A DNA stretch of 64,000 nucleotides, from positions 62,001 to 126,000 of the forward strand of contig NZ_JAHKPK010000064.1 in NCBI RefSeq assembly GCF_018860665.1. Reading direction: 5' to 3'. Made by a program: the position numbers and the translations under genes. The notes below the pieces were generated by a model. The model was not told the origin of the DNA. It was given only the letters and a program-made list of their open reading frames with translations, and did not search any database. This stretch comes from Pacificibacter marinus (lineage in GTDB: Bacteria > Pseudomonadota > Alphaproteobacteria > Rhodobacterales > Rhodobacteraceae). This document shows, in pieces, positions 25,869 to 35,607 of this stretch. How positions within the stretch are numbered: the stretch's first letter is position 1; every line of letters begins with the position of its first letter.

Positions 25869-27293
25869 TCAGTCCTCCAGCACCCATGTGTCTTTGGTCC
25901 CGCCCCCTTGAGAGGAGTTGACCACAAGCGATCCCTTTTTCAGCGCCACCCGGGTCAAACCACCCGGCGTGATGTTGATGCCCTTTGGCGAGCATTGCAC
26001 ATAGGGTCGCAAATCCACATGGCGTGGTGTCAAACCGGCTTTGTTGAAAATCGGCACTGTAGACAGGCTAAGCGTTGGTTGCGCGATATAATTTCCGGGA
26101 CGCGCTTTGAGTTTGCGGCGGAAGGCTTCGATTTCGCGTTTGCTGGCTGTGGGGCCAATTAACATGCCATATCCGCCAGATCCGTGAACCTCTTTAACCA
26201 CCAAATCTGACAGATTATCAAGAACATAGGCCAAAGGCTCCGCTTCCGAGCAGCGCCATGTTGGCACGTTTTTCAAGATCGCTTTTTCGCCCGTATAAAA
26301 TTCCACGATGTCCGGCATATAGCTGTAGATCGCTTTGTCATCAGCGATACCAGTGCCTGGCGCATTAGCAATTGTGATGCCGCCCGCACGGTAGACATCC
26401 ATAATCCCGGGCACGCCCAAGGCGCTTTCGGGATTGAAACTGAGCGGATCTAAATACTCATCATCGATCCTGCGATACAGCACATCAATCGGTTTATAAC
26501 CACGGGTCGTACGCATCGCGACACGCCCATTGACGACGCGCAGATCGTGACCTTCGACCAGTTCCACACCCATCTGATCCGCCAGAAATGCGTGCTCATA
26601 GTAAGCAGAATTATACACACCCGGCGTTAAGACAGCCACTGTTGGCGTGCCCTCACAAGCGGCGGGCGCACAAGCGGCCAAAGAGCGGCGCAAATCTGTG
26701 GGATAGTTTTGAATCGACTGCACTTTGTTTTTCGCAAAGAGTTCTGGAAACATTTGCAGCATCGTTTCGCGGTTTTCCAACATATACGACACACCTGAGG
26801 GGGTGCGCGCATTGTCTTCTAACACGTAAAAATCATCGTCCCCTGTGCGGACCAAGTCGACCCCCACGATATGAGTATAAATACCACCGGGTGGGGTCAT
26901 GCCCAACATCTGTGGCAAAAAGGCTTCGTTATTTGCGATCATTTCACGCGGCACGCGACCTGCTTTGATGATCTCTTGTCTGTTATACACATCATGCAAA
27001 AAGGCATTAATAGCCCGCACCCGTTGCTCAATACCCTTGGACAGTTTTTTCCACTCGCGGGCTGCAATAATGCGCGGAATAATATCAAAGGGGATCAGCC
27101 GCTCTTCGGCCTCGGTACGCCCGTAGACGTTAAAGGTGATGCCCATCAGGCGGAACACCTCTTCGGCCTCGCGTTGCTTGGCTCGCAATCGTGCGGGGTC
27201 TTCGCCTTCAAACCAGTGGTTAAATTCTGCATAAGGCGCGCGAAGCTGCCCCTCAGTGCCCAACATTTCATCAAAGATATTTTTTTCACTCAT
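25869..27293 (-). CDS. Circularly permuted type 2 ATP-grasp protein
   Basis: 474 aa (COG2308). Predicted carboxylate-amine ligase, forming peptide-like bonds with ATP. Motifs: EVFRLMGITFNVYG start region, IVGVDLVRTGDDDFYVLEDNARTPSGVSYMLENR (metal/ATP-binding Asp and Asn) and the C-terminal VVNSSQGGGTKDTWVLED. First gene of the Anbu operon, so the module makes and then trims or degrades some peptide or conjugate (inference from context). Confidence 0.92.
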   Translation of the reverse strand: MSEKNIFDEMLGTEGQLRAPYAEFNHWFEGEDPARLRAKQREAEEVFRLMGITFNVYGRTEAEERLIPFDIIPRIIAAREWKKLSKGIEQRVRAINAFLHDVYNRQEIIKAGRVPREMIANNEAFLPQMLGMTPPGGIYTHIVGVDLVRTGDDDFYVLEDNARTPSGVSYMLENRETMLQMFPELFAKNKVQSIQNYPTDLRRSLAACAPAACEGTPTVAVLTPGVYNSAYYEHAFLADQMGVELVEGHDLRVVNGRVAMRTTRGYKPIDVLYRRIDDEYLDPLSFNPESALGVPGIMDVYRAGGITIANAPGTGIADDKAIYSYMPDIVEFYTGEKAILKNVPTWRCSEAEPLAYVLDNLSDLVVKEVHGSGGYGMLIGPTASKREIEAFRRKLKARPGNYIAQPTLSLSTVPIFNKAGLTPRHVDLRPYVQCSPKGINITPGGLTRVALKKGSLVVNSSQGGGTKDTWVLED

Positions 27294-27686
27294 GGATTGA
27301 CGCTAGGTCTGAAAATCTTAGCTTGCAACAGGATCTGATCACCAAAGCCCTCCAAAACAAAATGTGATTAATTTTTAATCAGCAAATAATCATCCCCAAA
27401 TTCCATGCCCTTACGTCACCATCTCGGCGGCATAGGGCGATTCTTTGATCTGCCAAAAAACCTCCAATGGCATCGGAAAACTTAAGAAATCCGTCCCCTT
27501 TATTGCTGAGGCAGGCTCCACAGCTATTTTGGCAAAGATTTACGATTTGTATACCATTGCACACATTGACTTAAACGGCGGTCTGATTTACCTCAAAGTC
27601 AACAGCGTGGACTGGGGGACGTGGATGCCCTGCGAGCCTCTGCCACGCAGGTATTTGTCCGATCATATCGTGAAAGAGACCACAAC
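27294..27686. other. 393-bp divergent intergenic region (Anbu operon / icd)
   Basis: No credible gene. It holds the 5' regions of two divergent units. Near the Anbu operon side there is a near-palindrome tgattaatttttaatca (27365-27381). The last part is open into icd, but icd starts at 27687 by homology. I see no recognised riboswitch. Confidence 0.6.
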
Positions 27687-29885
27687 ATGGCCAATCAAAC
27701 CCCAGACATTATCTACACAATCGTTGACGAAGCCCCCGAGCTTGCGCGCCACTCACTGTTGCCAATCATTCGCTACTTTGCGAAAGCGGCCGACATCAGT
27801 GTAGAAACCCGCGATATCTCTTTGGCTGGTCGTATCTTGGCGCTCTTCCCTGATCTTTTGACCGAAGACCAGCGCGTGTCTGACGATTTGGCGGAACTTG
27901 GCAAATTGGTGAAAACACCAGATGCCAACGTGATCAAATTGCCAAACGTCTCAGCATCTGTTCCACAGCTGACAGACGCGATCGCAGAATTGCAGTCCAA
28001 AGGCTATGCAATCCCTGACTACCCAGCCTCACCTGCAACAGACGCAGAAAAAGCGATCCGCGCCAAATATGATACGGTCAAAGGCTCTGCTGTGAACCCC
28101 GTTTTGCGCGAAGGCAACTCTGACCGCCGTTCTGCCAAAGCTGTGAAATCCTACGCGATGGCCAACCCGCACCGCATGGGCGAATGGACTGCTGACAGCA
28201 AAACACATGTTGCGTCTATGTCTGGAAATGATTTTTTTGCCAATGAAAAATCTGCAACCATTTCCGCTGATCAAGCTGGCGGCGCGAAAATCGTCTTCAC
28301 TACAGCAGATGGCACCAAAACTGTACTCAAAGATGGCCTGACATACCTTGAGGGCGAAATTGTTGACGCCACATTCATGTCCGTTGCCGCATTGCGTGAC
28401 TTCATCAAAGCCGAAATCGCATCCATGGAAGATGGCGTGCTGTTCTCGGTTCACCTCAAAGCGACCATGATGAAGGTCTCTGACCCGATCCTCTTCGGTC
28501 ACTTCGTATCTGTCTTCATCGAAGACTTCTTGGCCAAACATGGTGAGACCGTGAAAGCGCTCGGCTTTAACCCGAATGCAGGCCTTGGCGATCTGGAAGA
28601 GCGCATCAAAGGCAACGCCGAACTCGAAGCCGATCTGAAAGCGGCCCTCGCAGGCAAGCCAGACATGTACATGGTGAACTCTGACAAAGGCATCACCAAC
28701 CTGCACGTTTCTTCAGACGTCATCATCGATGCCTCCATGCCAGCAGTGATCAAAGCGGGCGGCATCGGTTGGGGCCCAGACGGCAAAGCTGCAGACACCA
28801 AATGCTGCATCCCAGACAATTGCTACGCTGGCATTTACGACGAGACCATCAATTTCTTCAAAGAAAACGGTACTTTGGATGTGACCACTTGTGGTGCCGT
28901 GTCCAACGTTGGCTTGATGGCGCAAAAAGCCGAAGAATACGGCTCACACCCAACAACGTTTGAATTGCCAGCCGCTGGTACCGTTGAAATCATTCTCGAC
29001 AACGGCGATGTGCTGCACTCACACGCTGTTGAAGCTGGTGACATTTGGCGCTCTTCCACTGCGAAAAAAGAGCCTATTCTGGACTGGATCAAAACAGGGA
29101 TCGAACGCTTTGACGCTGTTGGTACAGCCGCTTTCTGGCTAGATGCCAACCGCGCGCATGACGCTGAATTGATCAAATATGTTGAGCCTGCTTTGAAAGC
29201 CGCTGGCAAAGACATTCCGATCATGGCACCACGCGAAGCGACACGTTTCTCATGGGTTGAAATGACCAAAGGCAAAGACGTTGTGACCATTTCTGGCAAC
29301 GTTTTGCGCGATTACCTGACTGATCTGTTCCCAATCTTGGAACTCGGCACATCTGCAAAAATGCTGTCCATCGTGAAATTGATGAACGGTGGCGGTTTGT
29401 TCGAAACAGGTGCTGGTGGGTCTGCTCCGAAACACGTGGAACAGCTGGTCGAAGAAAACCACCTGCGTTGGGACAGCCTTGGCGAATTCTGCGCGCTTGG
29501 CGAAAGCTTCAACTTTTTGGCGACAGCCAAAGGCAAAACCAAGGCAGCCGTTTTGGGTCAAGCCGTAGAAGACGCCACAGTGAAGCTTTTGCTAGAGAAC
29601 AAATCGCCAGAGCGCAAAGTTGGCCAAAACGACAACCGCTCGTCACACTACTGGTTCGCACGTTTCTGGGCAGAAGCCCTGGCAGCACAAGACACCGATA
29701 CAGAACTCAAAGCGCATTTTGCACAAGTGGCTGAAAAGCTTGAAACAGGCGAAGCTGCAATTTTGAGCGAACTCAAGAAAGACGAGGGTAAACCCGCGGA
29801 TATGGATGGCTACTACAAATCAGACGCCGCCAAAACATCCGCGATCATGCGCCCGTCAACCACGCTCAACGCCATCATCGGCTAA
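27687..29885 (+). CDS. icd: Isocitrate dehydrogenase, NADP-dependent, monomeric
   Basis: 732 aa from the ATG at 27687 ([20 protein letters not shown]); the 22-residue upstream extension of the frame is not conserved. Oxidises isocitrate to 2-oxoglutarate with NADP+ in the TCA cycle. The length and motifs ([40 protein letters not shown]-like C-terminus) are those of the monomeric class (IDH-II), distinct from the ~410-aa dimeric enzyme. It is followed by a strong terminator. Confidence 0.96.
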   Translation: MANQTPDIIYTIVDEAPELARHSLLPIIRYFAKAADISVETRDISLAGRILALFPDLLTEDQRVSDDLAELGKLVKTPDANVIKLPNVSASVPQLTDAIAELQSKGYAIPDYPASPATDAEKAIRAKYDTVKGSAVNPVLREGNSDRRSAKAVKSYAMANPHRMGEWTADSKTHVASMSGNDFFANEKSATISADQAGGAKIVFTTADGTKTVLKDGLTYLEGEIVDATFMSVAALRDFIKAEIASMEDGVLFSVHLKATMMKVSDPILFGHFVSVFIEDFLAKHGETVKALGFNPNAGLGDLEERIKGNAELEADLKAALAGKPDMYMVNSDKGITNLHVSSDVIIDASMPAVIKAGGIGWGPDGKAADTKCCIPDNCYAGIYDETINFFKENGTLDVTTCGAVSNVGLMAQKAEEYGSHPTTFELPAAGTVEIILDNGDVLHSHAVEAGDIWRSSTAKKEPILDWIKTGIERFDAVGTAAFWLDANRAHDAELIKYVEPALKAAGKDIPIMAPREATRFSWVEMTKGKDVVTISGNVLRDYLTDLFPILELGTSAKMLSIVKLMNGGGLFETGAGGSAPKHVEQLVEENHLRWDSLGEFCALGESFNFLATAKGKTKAAVLGQAVEDATVKLLLENKSPERKVGQNDNRSSHYWFARFWAEALAAQDTDTELKAHFAQVAEKLETGEAAILSELKKDEGKPADMDGYYKSDAAKTSAIMRPSTTLNAIIG

Positions 29886-29910
29886 ACTGCGCGCAAATAT
29901 ACAAGCATTT

Positions 29911-29936
29911 GGGGAACCTTTGGGTTCCCCTTTTTT
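29911..29936 (+). terminator. Intrinsic terminator after icd
   Basis: ggggaacc / ggttcccc with a tttg loop, followed by six Ts, 25 bases after the icd stop. A classical Rho-independent signal. Confidence 0.9.
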
Positions 29937-30024
29937 ATGCGCACCCGACACAAAGAGTTGGGTAAATTGACAGGATGTTCACGTAAACGACGAGGGCTTT
30001 GGGTCAATTCCAATCAATGGATTT

Positions 30025-30110
30025 TGGTGCGGGCGGGGGGACTCGAACCCCCACGGGCATACGCCCAACAGATTTTAAGTCTGGTGTGTCTACCATTCCA
30101 CCACGCCCGC
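30025..30110 (-). tRNA. tRNA-Leu(UAA)
   Basis: On the minus strand, acceptor gcgggcg pairs with cgcccgc, and the 3' CCA is encoded. The anticodon loop CTTAAAA gives anticodon TAA, reading leucine UUA. A long variable arm (GTTGGGCGTATGCCCGT region) is typical of the class II tRNA-Leu, and the T loop is GTTCGAGTC. 86 nt including CCA. Confidence 0.95.
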
Positions 30111-30276
30111 AACCGTGTTGCAGACACAAAGCAAAAGATGCGTCGCGCAACGGTTTGATGTTTAAGCGTAATGAGACCTAGAGCCAAGTGGTTTTCGAGC
30201 AAAGAAGAACATTCTACTATGATTACACATAAAGTTTTGTGCTTGACGCGCGGTGTTGCTGCGCCAATGTGGGCGC

Positions 30277-31023
30277 ATGTTTCCAATTCGTGACCACAAC
30301 CCGTCTCGCCACCCCGCCTATGTCACCTATGGCATCATGGCGCTGAATATCGCTGTGTTTTTGGCGATGCTGCCCGCCTATGGCAATGACGCAGCCCTTT
30401 ATGACATCTACGCCAATTGGGCTTTGGTCCCTGCACGTGTGTCGGCGGGCGACGGGGCGCATACGTTTTTTTCATCAATGTTCATGCATGCTGGATTTAT
30501 GCACCTGGCAGGCAACATGCTGTTTTTATGGATATTTGGTGATAACCTAGAAGACGAAATGGGTCACTGGAAATACTTGGGGTTCTATCTGTTTTGTGGC
30601 GTGATTGCGGGCTTGGCGCAGTTTTTGGCCGGCCCTACCGTTCGCGTGCCAATGGTCGGTGCCTCAGGCGCGATTGCCGGCGTCATGGGGGCCTACTTGC
30701 TGTTGTACCCCAAAGCAAAGATCGACATCTTGCTGATATTGATCGTATTTTTCAAAATCTTTCCAGTTCCAGCTTGGGTCATGTTGGGATTATGGACCGT
30801 CATGCAAATCTGGGGTGGAGTATCGGCCACATCTGGGTCAGGTGGCGTCGCCTATTTGGCACATTTGGGCGGGTTCGTTGCTGGAATTGTGGTGATATAT
30901 CCCAAATGGTTGGCCTTGGGCGGACGGCAGTATTGGGATCGGACATTCGGTCATCCCGCACATCCTGAGGCCCAATACCAATTTGTGAAATCGTCTGTCC
31001 CTGTTGTCAAACGACGCAAATGA
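30277..31023 (+). CDS. Rhomboid-family intramembrane serine protease
   Basis: 248 aa from the ATG at 30277 (MFPIRDHNPSRHPAYVTYGIM). Six hydrophobic helices. The catalytic Ser is in VGASGAIAGVMGAY (GxSG), the catalytic His in AYLAHLGGFVAG, and the conserved HLAGNMLFLWIFG lies in helix 2. Cleaves substrates within the membrane; its target is unknown. The C-terminal tail (about residues 215-248) is polar. Monocistronic. Confidence 0.92.
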   Translation: MFPIRDHNPSRHPAYVTYGIMALNIAVFLAMLPAYGNDAALYDIYANWALVPARVSAGDGAHTFFSSMFMHAGFMHLAGNMLFLWIFGDNLEDEMGHWKYLGFYLFCGVIAGLAQFLAGPTVRVPMVGASGAIAGVMGAYLLLYPKAKIDILLILIVFFKIFPVPAWVMLGLWTVMQIWGGVSATSGSGGVAYLAHLGGFVAGIVVIYPKWLALGGRQYWDRTFGHPAHPEAQYQFVKSSVPVVKRRK

Positions 31024-31105
31024 GCCCCAGCCTTTCATGCCATTGACAGATAATCCACCCCAGCCAAACGGGCCGGGTGCTTGAACAGTCTCCAAGCGAA
31101 ACAGA

Positions 31106-31312
31106 TTATTCGCCGTAGCCGACTTCATAAGCGATCTCTTCAAGATCTTCGCTCACGAAGGTCGCATATACTTGTGCGCCATTTGATATGGTCAAAATGA
31201 CAGCAAGCGATAGCCCTGCCACCGCGGACGTAATCACGACCCAGTCGACAGTGACGGCACCATCGTCTTCTTGGTTGTTCTTGTTCACCCATTGGGCCAG
31301 TGTTTTAAACAC
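31106..31312 (-). CDS. Flp/TadE-like small pilin, orphan
   Basis: 68 aa. A short polar N-terminus with EDDGAVTVDWVVITSAVAGL, the Flp-pilin cleavage-like region, precedes one hydrophobic helix (about 23-43); the tail is acidic. This pattern is frequent in Rhodobacterales as isolated Flp-type genes outside tad loci. No tad or prepilin peptidase gene is near. Membrane-inserted; function unknown. Confidence 0.75.
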   Translation of the reverse strand: MFKTLAQWVNKNNQEDDGAVTVDWVVITSAVAGLSLAVILTISNGAQVYATFVSEDLEEIAYEVGYGE

Positions 31313-31465
31313 GCAATTTCCTCCGATTCATGCATACACAGTCGCATCCAAAACCGACAAGAATAGGGCCGAACCAAGGTTTTATAGAAGAGGAAGAGCA
31401 ACACTCGATGAAAGCGCGTAGAACTTGTGAAAAAGTAGAAACAATCAAAGGCACTCAGGCAAATA

Positions 31466-31493
31466 AAAAGCGCGCCTGAACAGCGCGCGTTTT
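31466..31493 (-). terminator. Terminator after the suhB-like gene
   Basis: gcgcgc / gcgcgc stem with one bulged G and a ctgaaca loop, flanked by A-runs on the plus strand, which give a T-run (ttttta) on the minus strand. It ends the inositol-monophosphatase transcript that stops at 31518. Confidence 0.7.
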
Positions 31494-31517
31494 AAAACTT
31501 TAAGACTGGTGATGCTG

Positions 31518-32306
31518 TCAATCGGCGCGAATGACCGAGGCAAACCGATCAAACAGGGCTTCATTCGCACAGATGACTTCGCCATCCTCGACGATATTGT
31601 TTGTTTTCACGATAGGTTCAGCAAAGCCGCCAGACTCTTTGACCAAAAGCAACCCCGCAGCGATATCCCAAGGTTTCATGCGACGTTCCCAGTAGCCGTC
31701 AAAACGACCAGCGGCCACAAAAGCCATATCCAATGACGGCGCGCCCCAACGGCGAACACCAGCACAAGCAGGCAAAATGCGCGCAAGATCGCGCAGAGTG
31801 TCAGGCAAATCAGATTGACCACCATTGGGCAAACCTGTTGCAAACAACCCCTCATGAAGCTTGGTACGACCAGAGGCGCGAATACGCGTGTCGTTCATCC
31901 AAGAACCTGCACCTTTTTCCGCCCAGAACAATTCGCCTTTGGCAGGATCAAACACGACGCAAGATACGATTTCGCCTTTGTGCTCAAGGGCGACAGACAC
32001 AGCCCAATGCGGCAGGCCGTGCAAAAAGTTGGTCACACCATCCAAGCCAGACACAATCCAGCGACGGGTCGGGTCAGCGCCCTCAATTTCTTTGCCGTCT
32101 TTGCCAAGCCAACCGTAGGTCGGGCGTGCTTCGACCAGCATATCGTGCATAATGGTCTCTGAGCTGATGATCGCTTTGGAGACAAAGTCCCCTGCCCCTT
32201 TGGCTGAAACTTGGAGGTTCTCGACCTCACGAAAGTCTTTGACAAGAGAACGACCAGCGGCGCGAGTGGCCTTGATCATGACGTTTTGGTTTGCACTGCC
32301 TAGCAT
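31518..32306 (-). CDS. suhB: Inositol-monophosphatase family protein (SuhB-like)
   Basis: 262 aa from the ATG at 32306 (MLGSANQNVMIKATRAAG). The phosphatase motifs are FVSKAI, WIVSGLDGVTNFLHGLPH (usually DPLDGTxNF, here GLDGVTNF) and PWDIAAGLLLVKESGG. Hydrolyses sugar or inositol phosphates with Mg2+; SuhB also associates with transcription/rRNA assembly in E. coli. Which role applies here is not visible. Confidence 0.85.
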   Translation of the reverse strand: MLGSANQNVMIKATRAAGRSLVKDFREVENLQVSAKGAGDFVSKAIISSETIMHDMLVEARPTYGWLGKDGKEIEGADPTRRWIVSGLDGVTNFLHGLPHWAVSVALEHKGEIVSCVVFDPAKGELFWAEKGAGSWMNDTRIRASGRTKLHEGLFATGLPNGGQSDLPDTLRDLARILPACAGVRRWGAPSLDMAFVAAGRFDGYWERRMKPWDIAAGLLLVKESGGFAEPIVKTNNIVEDGEVICANEALFDRFASVIRAD

Positions 32307-32436
32307 GGGTATCCGGCTCCGAAGATGTTCAAGTGCTGCGTATACGCACAAGGACCCGATCTGCCAAGGGCTTGCGGGGCAGTTTTATGGGAAGTTTTGA
32401 CCAAATCGACAGGGTTACACGTTCAAATCGTGCAAC

Positions 32437-33342
32437 TTAACCACGTTGCAGTTTCACAGCTTCGGTTTTGGCGATGCGGATCAGATGCGCCATATATGGT
32501 TTGGACACATCATCATCGCGTACAGCCGCATATAAGCGTCGCGTTCTGCCCGTCGCGGTCAGCGGCAAAACCGCATATTCGTCATTGTCGCGCGCATCAC
32601 GCATCACCCAATCGGGCAGCACTGCAACACCGCGATTTGAGGCCACCAACATCATAATCACATCTGTCAGTTCCACTTGGCGCACATGGGCAGGCGACAC
32701 ACCTGCAGGCGCCAGCAATTCTTTGAACACATCCAAACGGGCACGATCCATCGGGTAGGTGAACAATGTTTGGTCGGTGAAATCTTCCGCGTCGACAAAA
32801 TCACGCGTTGCCAGATGGTTTTTGCTTGAGCAAACAAACATCGGCGAATAATCAAACAAAGGCACGTAGGTGACGCCTGTGGGCACATCGGGATCGCTTG
32901 AGATCACCAGATCAACCTGCTCTTTTTCCAAGGCGGTCATGGCACCAAAAGCAAGTCGCAGTCGAATATCGACGTCCACATCCGGCCAAGCTTTACGGAA
33001 TTGATTGAGCACCGGCATCAGCCAATCGAAACAGGCGTGACATTCAATCGCGATGTGCAATCGCCCTTTGGTGCCATCCTCGATGCCTTTGAATTCTGCC
33101 TCGATCGCCTCGATTCGTGGCAACACGTCTTCGGCCAAGCGCAGCAATTTCATGCCTGCAGCAGACAGTTTCAACGGTTTTGAGCGGCGCACGAAAAGTT
33201 CCACCCCCGCTTGATCCTCAAGCCCTTTGACTTGATGCGACAAAGCGGATTGAGTGATGTTCAAACGATCTGCGGCGCGCGCCAGCCCACCCTCTTCAAA
33301 GATCGCCTTGATGGTGCGCAGGTGGCGGAATTCCAAATGCAT
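32437..33342 (-). CDS. metR: LysR-type regulator (MetR-like)
   Basis: 301 aa from the ATG at 33342 (MHLEFRHLRTIKAIFEEGGLA). N-terminal winged HTH (RAADRLNITQSALSHQVKGLE). The C-terminal substrate domain fits the LysR fold. MetR identity is inferred from the divergent metF gene; MetR uses homocysteine as coinducer and controls methionine genes. The upstream frame to 33480 covers the operator region and is not the start. Confidence 0.85.
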   Translation of the reverse strand: MHLEFRHLRTIKAIFEEGGLARAADRLNITQSALSHQVKGLEDQAGVELFVRRSKPLKLSAAGMKLLRLAEDVLPRIEAIEAEFKGIEDGTKGRLHIAIECHACFDWLMPVLNQFRKAWPDVDVDIRLRLAFGAMTALEKEQVDLVISSDPDVPTGVTYVPLFDYSPMFVCSSKNHLATRDFVDAEDFTDQTLFTYPMDRARLDVFKELLAPAGVSPAHVRQVELTDVIMMLVASNRGVAVLPDWVMRDARDNDEYAVLPLTATGRTRRLYAAVRDDDVSKPYMAHLIRIAKTEAVKLQRG

Positions 33343-33392
33343 ATGTGAGCGCCATTCATAATAGTGTTGAGAACTATGAATTTGTCTCACAT
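33341..33392. promoter_or_regulatory. Symmetric operator region between metR and metF
   Basis: Nested inverted repeats: ATGTGAG (33341-33347) with CTCACAT (33386-33392), and within it TTCATA (33355-33360) with TATGAA (33375-33380) around TGTTGAGAAC. The latter is a T-N11-A style LysR site. The outer arm begins at the metR start codon itself, so binding could repress metR while activating metF. Confidence 0.6.
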
Positions 33393-33437
33393 GACGCAAC
33401 ATGACACAAGATGGCCAAACACATAAGGACGACCACC

Positions 33438-34280
33438 ATGACCAAAACGCCAAATATTTCCTTTGAGTTCTTTCCACCAAAGAACATGGCGGCTACTTTT
33501 GGTCTGTTTGAAACGGTCAATGCGCTGCATGATCTGAAACCGGGCTTTGTCTCTGTAACTTACGGCGCAGGTGGCACCACACGCACGCTCACCCACGAAG
33601 CTGTGGAATTGCTGCACAAGAAATTCGGGCTAAATGTTGCAGCTCACCTGACTTGTGTTGATGCAACGAAAGCCGAAACGCTGGCGATTGCCGATGCCTA
33701 TGCGGCGGCGGGTGTTTCTGAAATCGTGGCGCTGCGAGGCGACCCGCCCAAAGGCGCTGGCGGCTTCACCCCCCACCCCGAAGGCTTTGCCAATTCTATC
33801 GAGCTGATTGAGGCCCTGTCTGAAACAGGCAAATTCAAACTGCGTGTCGGCGCCTACCCTGATCCTCATCCTGAGGCCGCTGACGAGAACGCCGATGTAA
33901 AATTTCTCAAACGCAAATTTGACGCCGGCGCGGATAGTGCCATCACACAGTTCTTTTTCGATCCCGACACCTTTTTCCGATTCCGTGATCGCGCCGTTGC
34001 CACAGGTGTCACCGGAAAAATCTTGCCCGGCATCTTGCCAATCAGCAGCTGGACAGGCGTGAAAAAATTTGCGCAGTCTTGCGGCACGCCTGTGCCCGCG
34101 CATCTGGATGATCTCTTTACAAAAGCCGGTGACAATGCCGAACAATTGTCCATCGATTTGGCCACGGACATGTGCGAAAAACTGATCGCTGGCGGTGTTG
34201 ACGATCTGCATTTTTACACGCTCAACAAACCAAACCTGTCAAAATCTGTCTGCACCAATTTGGGTGTAACCTCAGCCTAA
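33438..34280 (+). CDS. metF: Methylenetetrahydrofolate reductase
   Basis: 280 aa from the ATG at 33438 (MTKTPNISFEFFPPKN). FAD enzyme reducing methylene-THF to methyl-THF for methionine synthesis. Motifs: FVSVTYGAGGTTR, ALRGDPP, KFDAGADSAITQFFFD and GILPI. Upstream frame is the operator region. Divergent from and probably controlled by MetR. Confidence 0.95.
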   Translation: MTKTPNISFEFFPPKNMAATFGLFETVNALHDLKPGFVSVTYGAGGTTRTLTHEAVELLHKKFGLNVAAHLTCVDATKAETLAIADAYAAAGVSEIVALRGDPPKGAGGFTPHPEGFANSIELIEALSETGKFKLRVGAYPDPHPEAADENADVKFLKRKFDAGADSAITQFFFDPDTFFRFRDRAVATGVTGKILPGILPISSWTGVKKFAQSCGTPVPAHLDDLFTKAGDNAEQLSIDLATDMCEKLIAGGVDDLHFYTLNKPNLSKSVCTNLGVTSA

Positions 34281-34334
34281 GTTTTCAGACGCAAAACCAA
34301 AGCGGCTTCGGCGCGTGCTGGAAACAGTGCGCGC

Positions 34335-35387
34335 CTATCGCTTTACTGCGGGGTGAATCACCTCAGAAGGATCACGCCCGACGATGCGCTTGGTGCGCAG
34401 CCAAAAGAACTTGCCCCAGCCTTTGCTCATACCAATGGACCGCCCATGCGGATCGGATAAGAAACGTCTGCGCCAGCCATTAGGCAATTCCAGCCCTGCC
34501 TGTTCGGCTTTATCCAGCATCCACACCAATGTCGCATTCGACAATTTACGTTCGGGATTATGCCCTGACAATTGCCCGCCGACATCGCTATGTGACCCCG
34601 GAAACCACATTTGTTGCAACACTTGATCCGAGTTGGGATTGGTCTCGAACATCACCGGCGCGTAGGCACGACGACGCTCATCATAGGCCAAAGCATGATA
34701 GGACTTTCGCGCACAACGTGGTGGCCTAAGGTCACGAAACTCATGAAAGACCTTTGAAAACCGCCACAACACAGGAAAATGCACTCCAACTGCCGCGACC
34801 GTATCCCAAACCCCTAGCATGTCGATCACCACATTTTTATGGCAATGTTTGGCAGCAAAGAAACGCGCGGCATCTGTATCAGGGTCAGACTGATAATGGC
34901 GATAGGCGGTTTTAATATTACGCTCTGTCGCCTCATGACTTTCCAAAAGCCCCACTTGGTCAATGAACCCTGCCAAAGATCGCACGGCATAGGCTCCGCG
35001 CGAATAGCCGAACAGAAAGATTTTATCGCCGACGCGATAGCGCGATGCCAGCCCACCATAAACCCGCTTGATCTGCTCATTAATGCCGCGCCCTTCCACA
35101 ACATCCATCGTATCAGCAAAGCTGTCCCATTGAATGCCCGCTTCATAGCGCACCAGCATATTGGCGCTATCAGGTCCGATATCAGCCACATCGCAACACA
35201 GCTTAAACGTCAGACCTGCATTGGTCTCATACCCCTCATCCAAAGACGATAGCGTCCCGTCCATAATGATGACATGAGTGATAGGTCCGCGCCCGTGTAC
35301 GGCTTCTGACGTGGTTATTTTTCGTTTAAATTCAACAAGATGTCGCAGGCGACCAAATAGACTTTTACGAGACTGCACGCCTGTCAC
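34335..35387 (-). CDS. DUF2235 alpha/beta-hydrolase-like protein
   Basis: 350 aa. The HVIIMDGTLSSL start strand, RGINEQIKRVYGGL and nucleophile-elbow motif FGYSRGAYAVRSLAGF (GxSxG) are DUF2235 features. The later FPGSHSDVGG block (His/Asp) completes the family signature. The family includes T6SS phospholipase effectors (Tle1) but also housekeeping-like orphans. No T6SS genes are in the window, so an effector role is not supported. Function unknown. Confidence 0.8.
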   Translation of the reverse strand: MTGVQSRKSLFGRLRHLVEFKRKITTSEAVHGRGPITHVIIMDGTLSSLDEGYETNAGLTFKLCCDVADIGPDSANMLVRYEAGIQWDSFADTMDVVEGRGINEQIKRVYGGLASRYRVGDKIFLFGYSRGAYAVRSLAGFIDQVGLLESHEATERNIKTAYRHYQSDPDTDAARFFAAKHCHKNVVIDMLGVWDTVAAVGVHFPVLWRFSKVFHEFRDLRPPRCARKSYHALAYDERRRAYAPVMFETNPNSDQVLQQMWFPGSHSDVGGQLSGHNPERKLSNATLVWMLDKAEQAGLELPNGWRRRFLSDPHGRSIGMSKGWGKFFWLRTKRIVGRDPSEVIHPAVKR

Positions 35388-35532
35388 CCTTTAGAAATTC
35401 ACTGCATGCTTGCTCATAAAACGGCATCTCTTGCGTACCACGTGCCAAACTCACTGCAGGACGCGAGCCGTCCATAATTCTGACTTGCTGACATATCCCG
35501 CCTTGCCTCACTGCGCACTCCTTAAAACCAAA

Positions 35533-35571
35533 ACGGCCCCTTTGCCGCAGACTAGCGGGCAAAGGGGCCGT
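35533..35571 (-). terminator. Intrinsic terminator after the ODC-like gene
   Basis: A perfect 14-bp stem (35533-35546 with 35558-35571) followed on the minus strand by ttttggtttt. It ends the decarboxylase transcript, which stops at 35608. It may also stop leftward readthrough toward the DUF2235 gene. Confidence 0.88.
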
Positions 35572-35607
35572 GTAAAAGGCAATAGATTGTGAAGCCGAAA
35601 GACTGAC

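Noticed and set aside
27621-27686. Upstream extension of icd
   Set aside because: The conserved IDH N-terminus starts at MANQTPD.
34335-35387. DUF2235 protein as a type VI secretion effector
   Set aside because: No T6SS, VgrG or immunity gene nearby.
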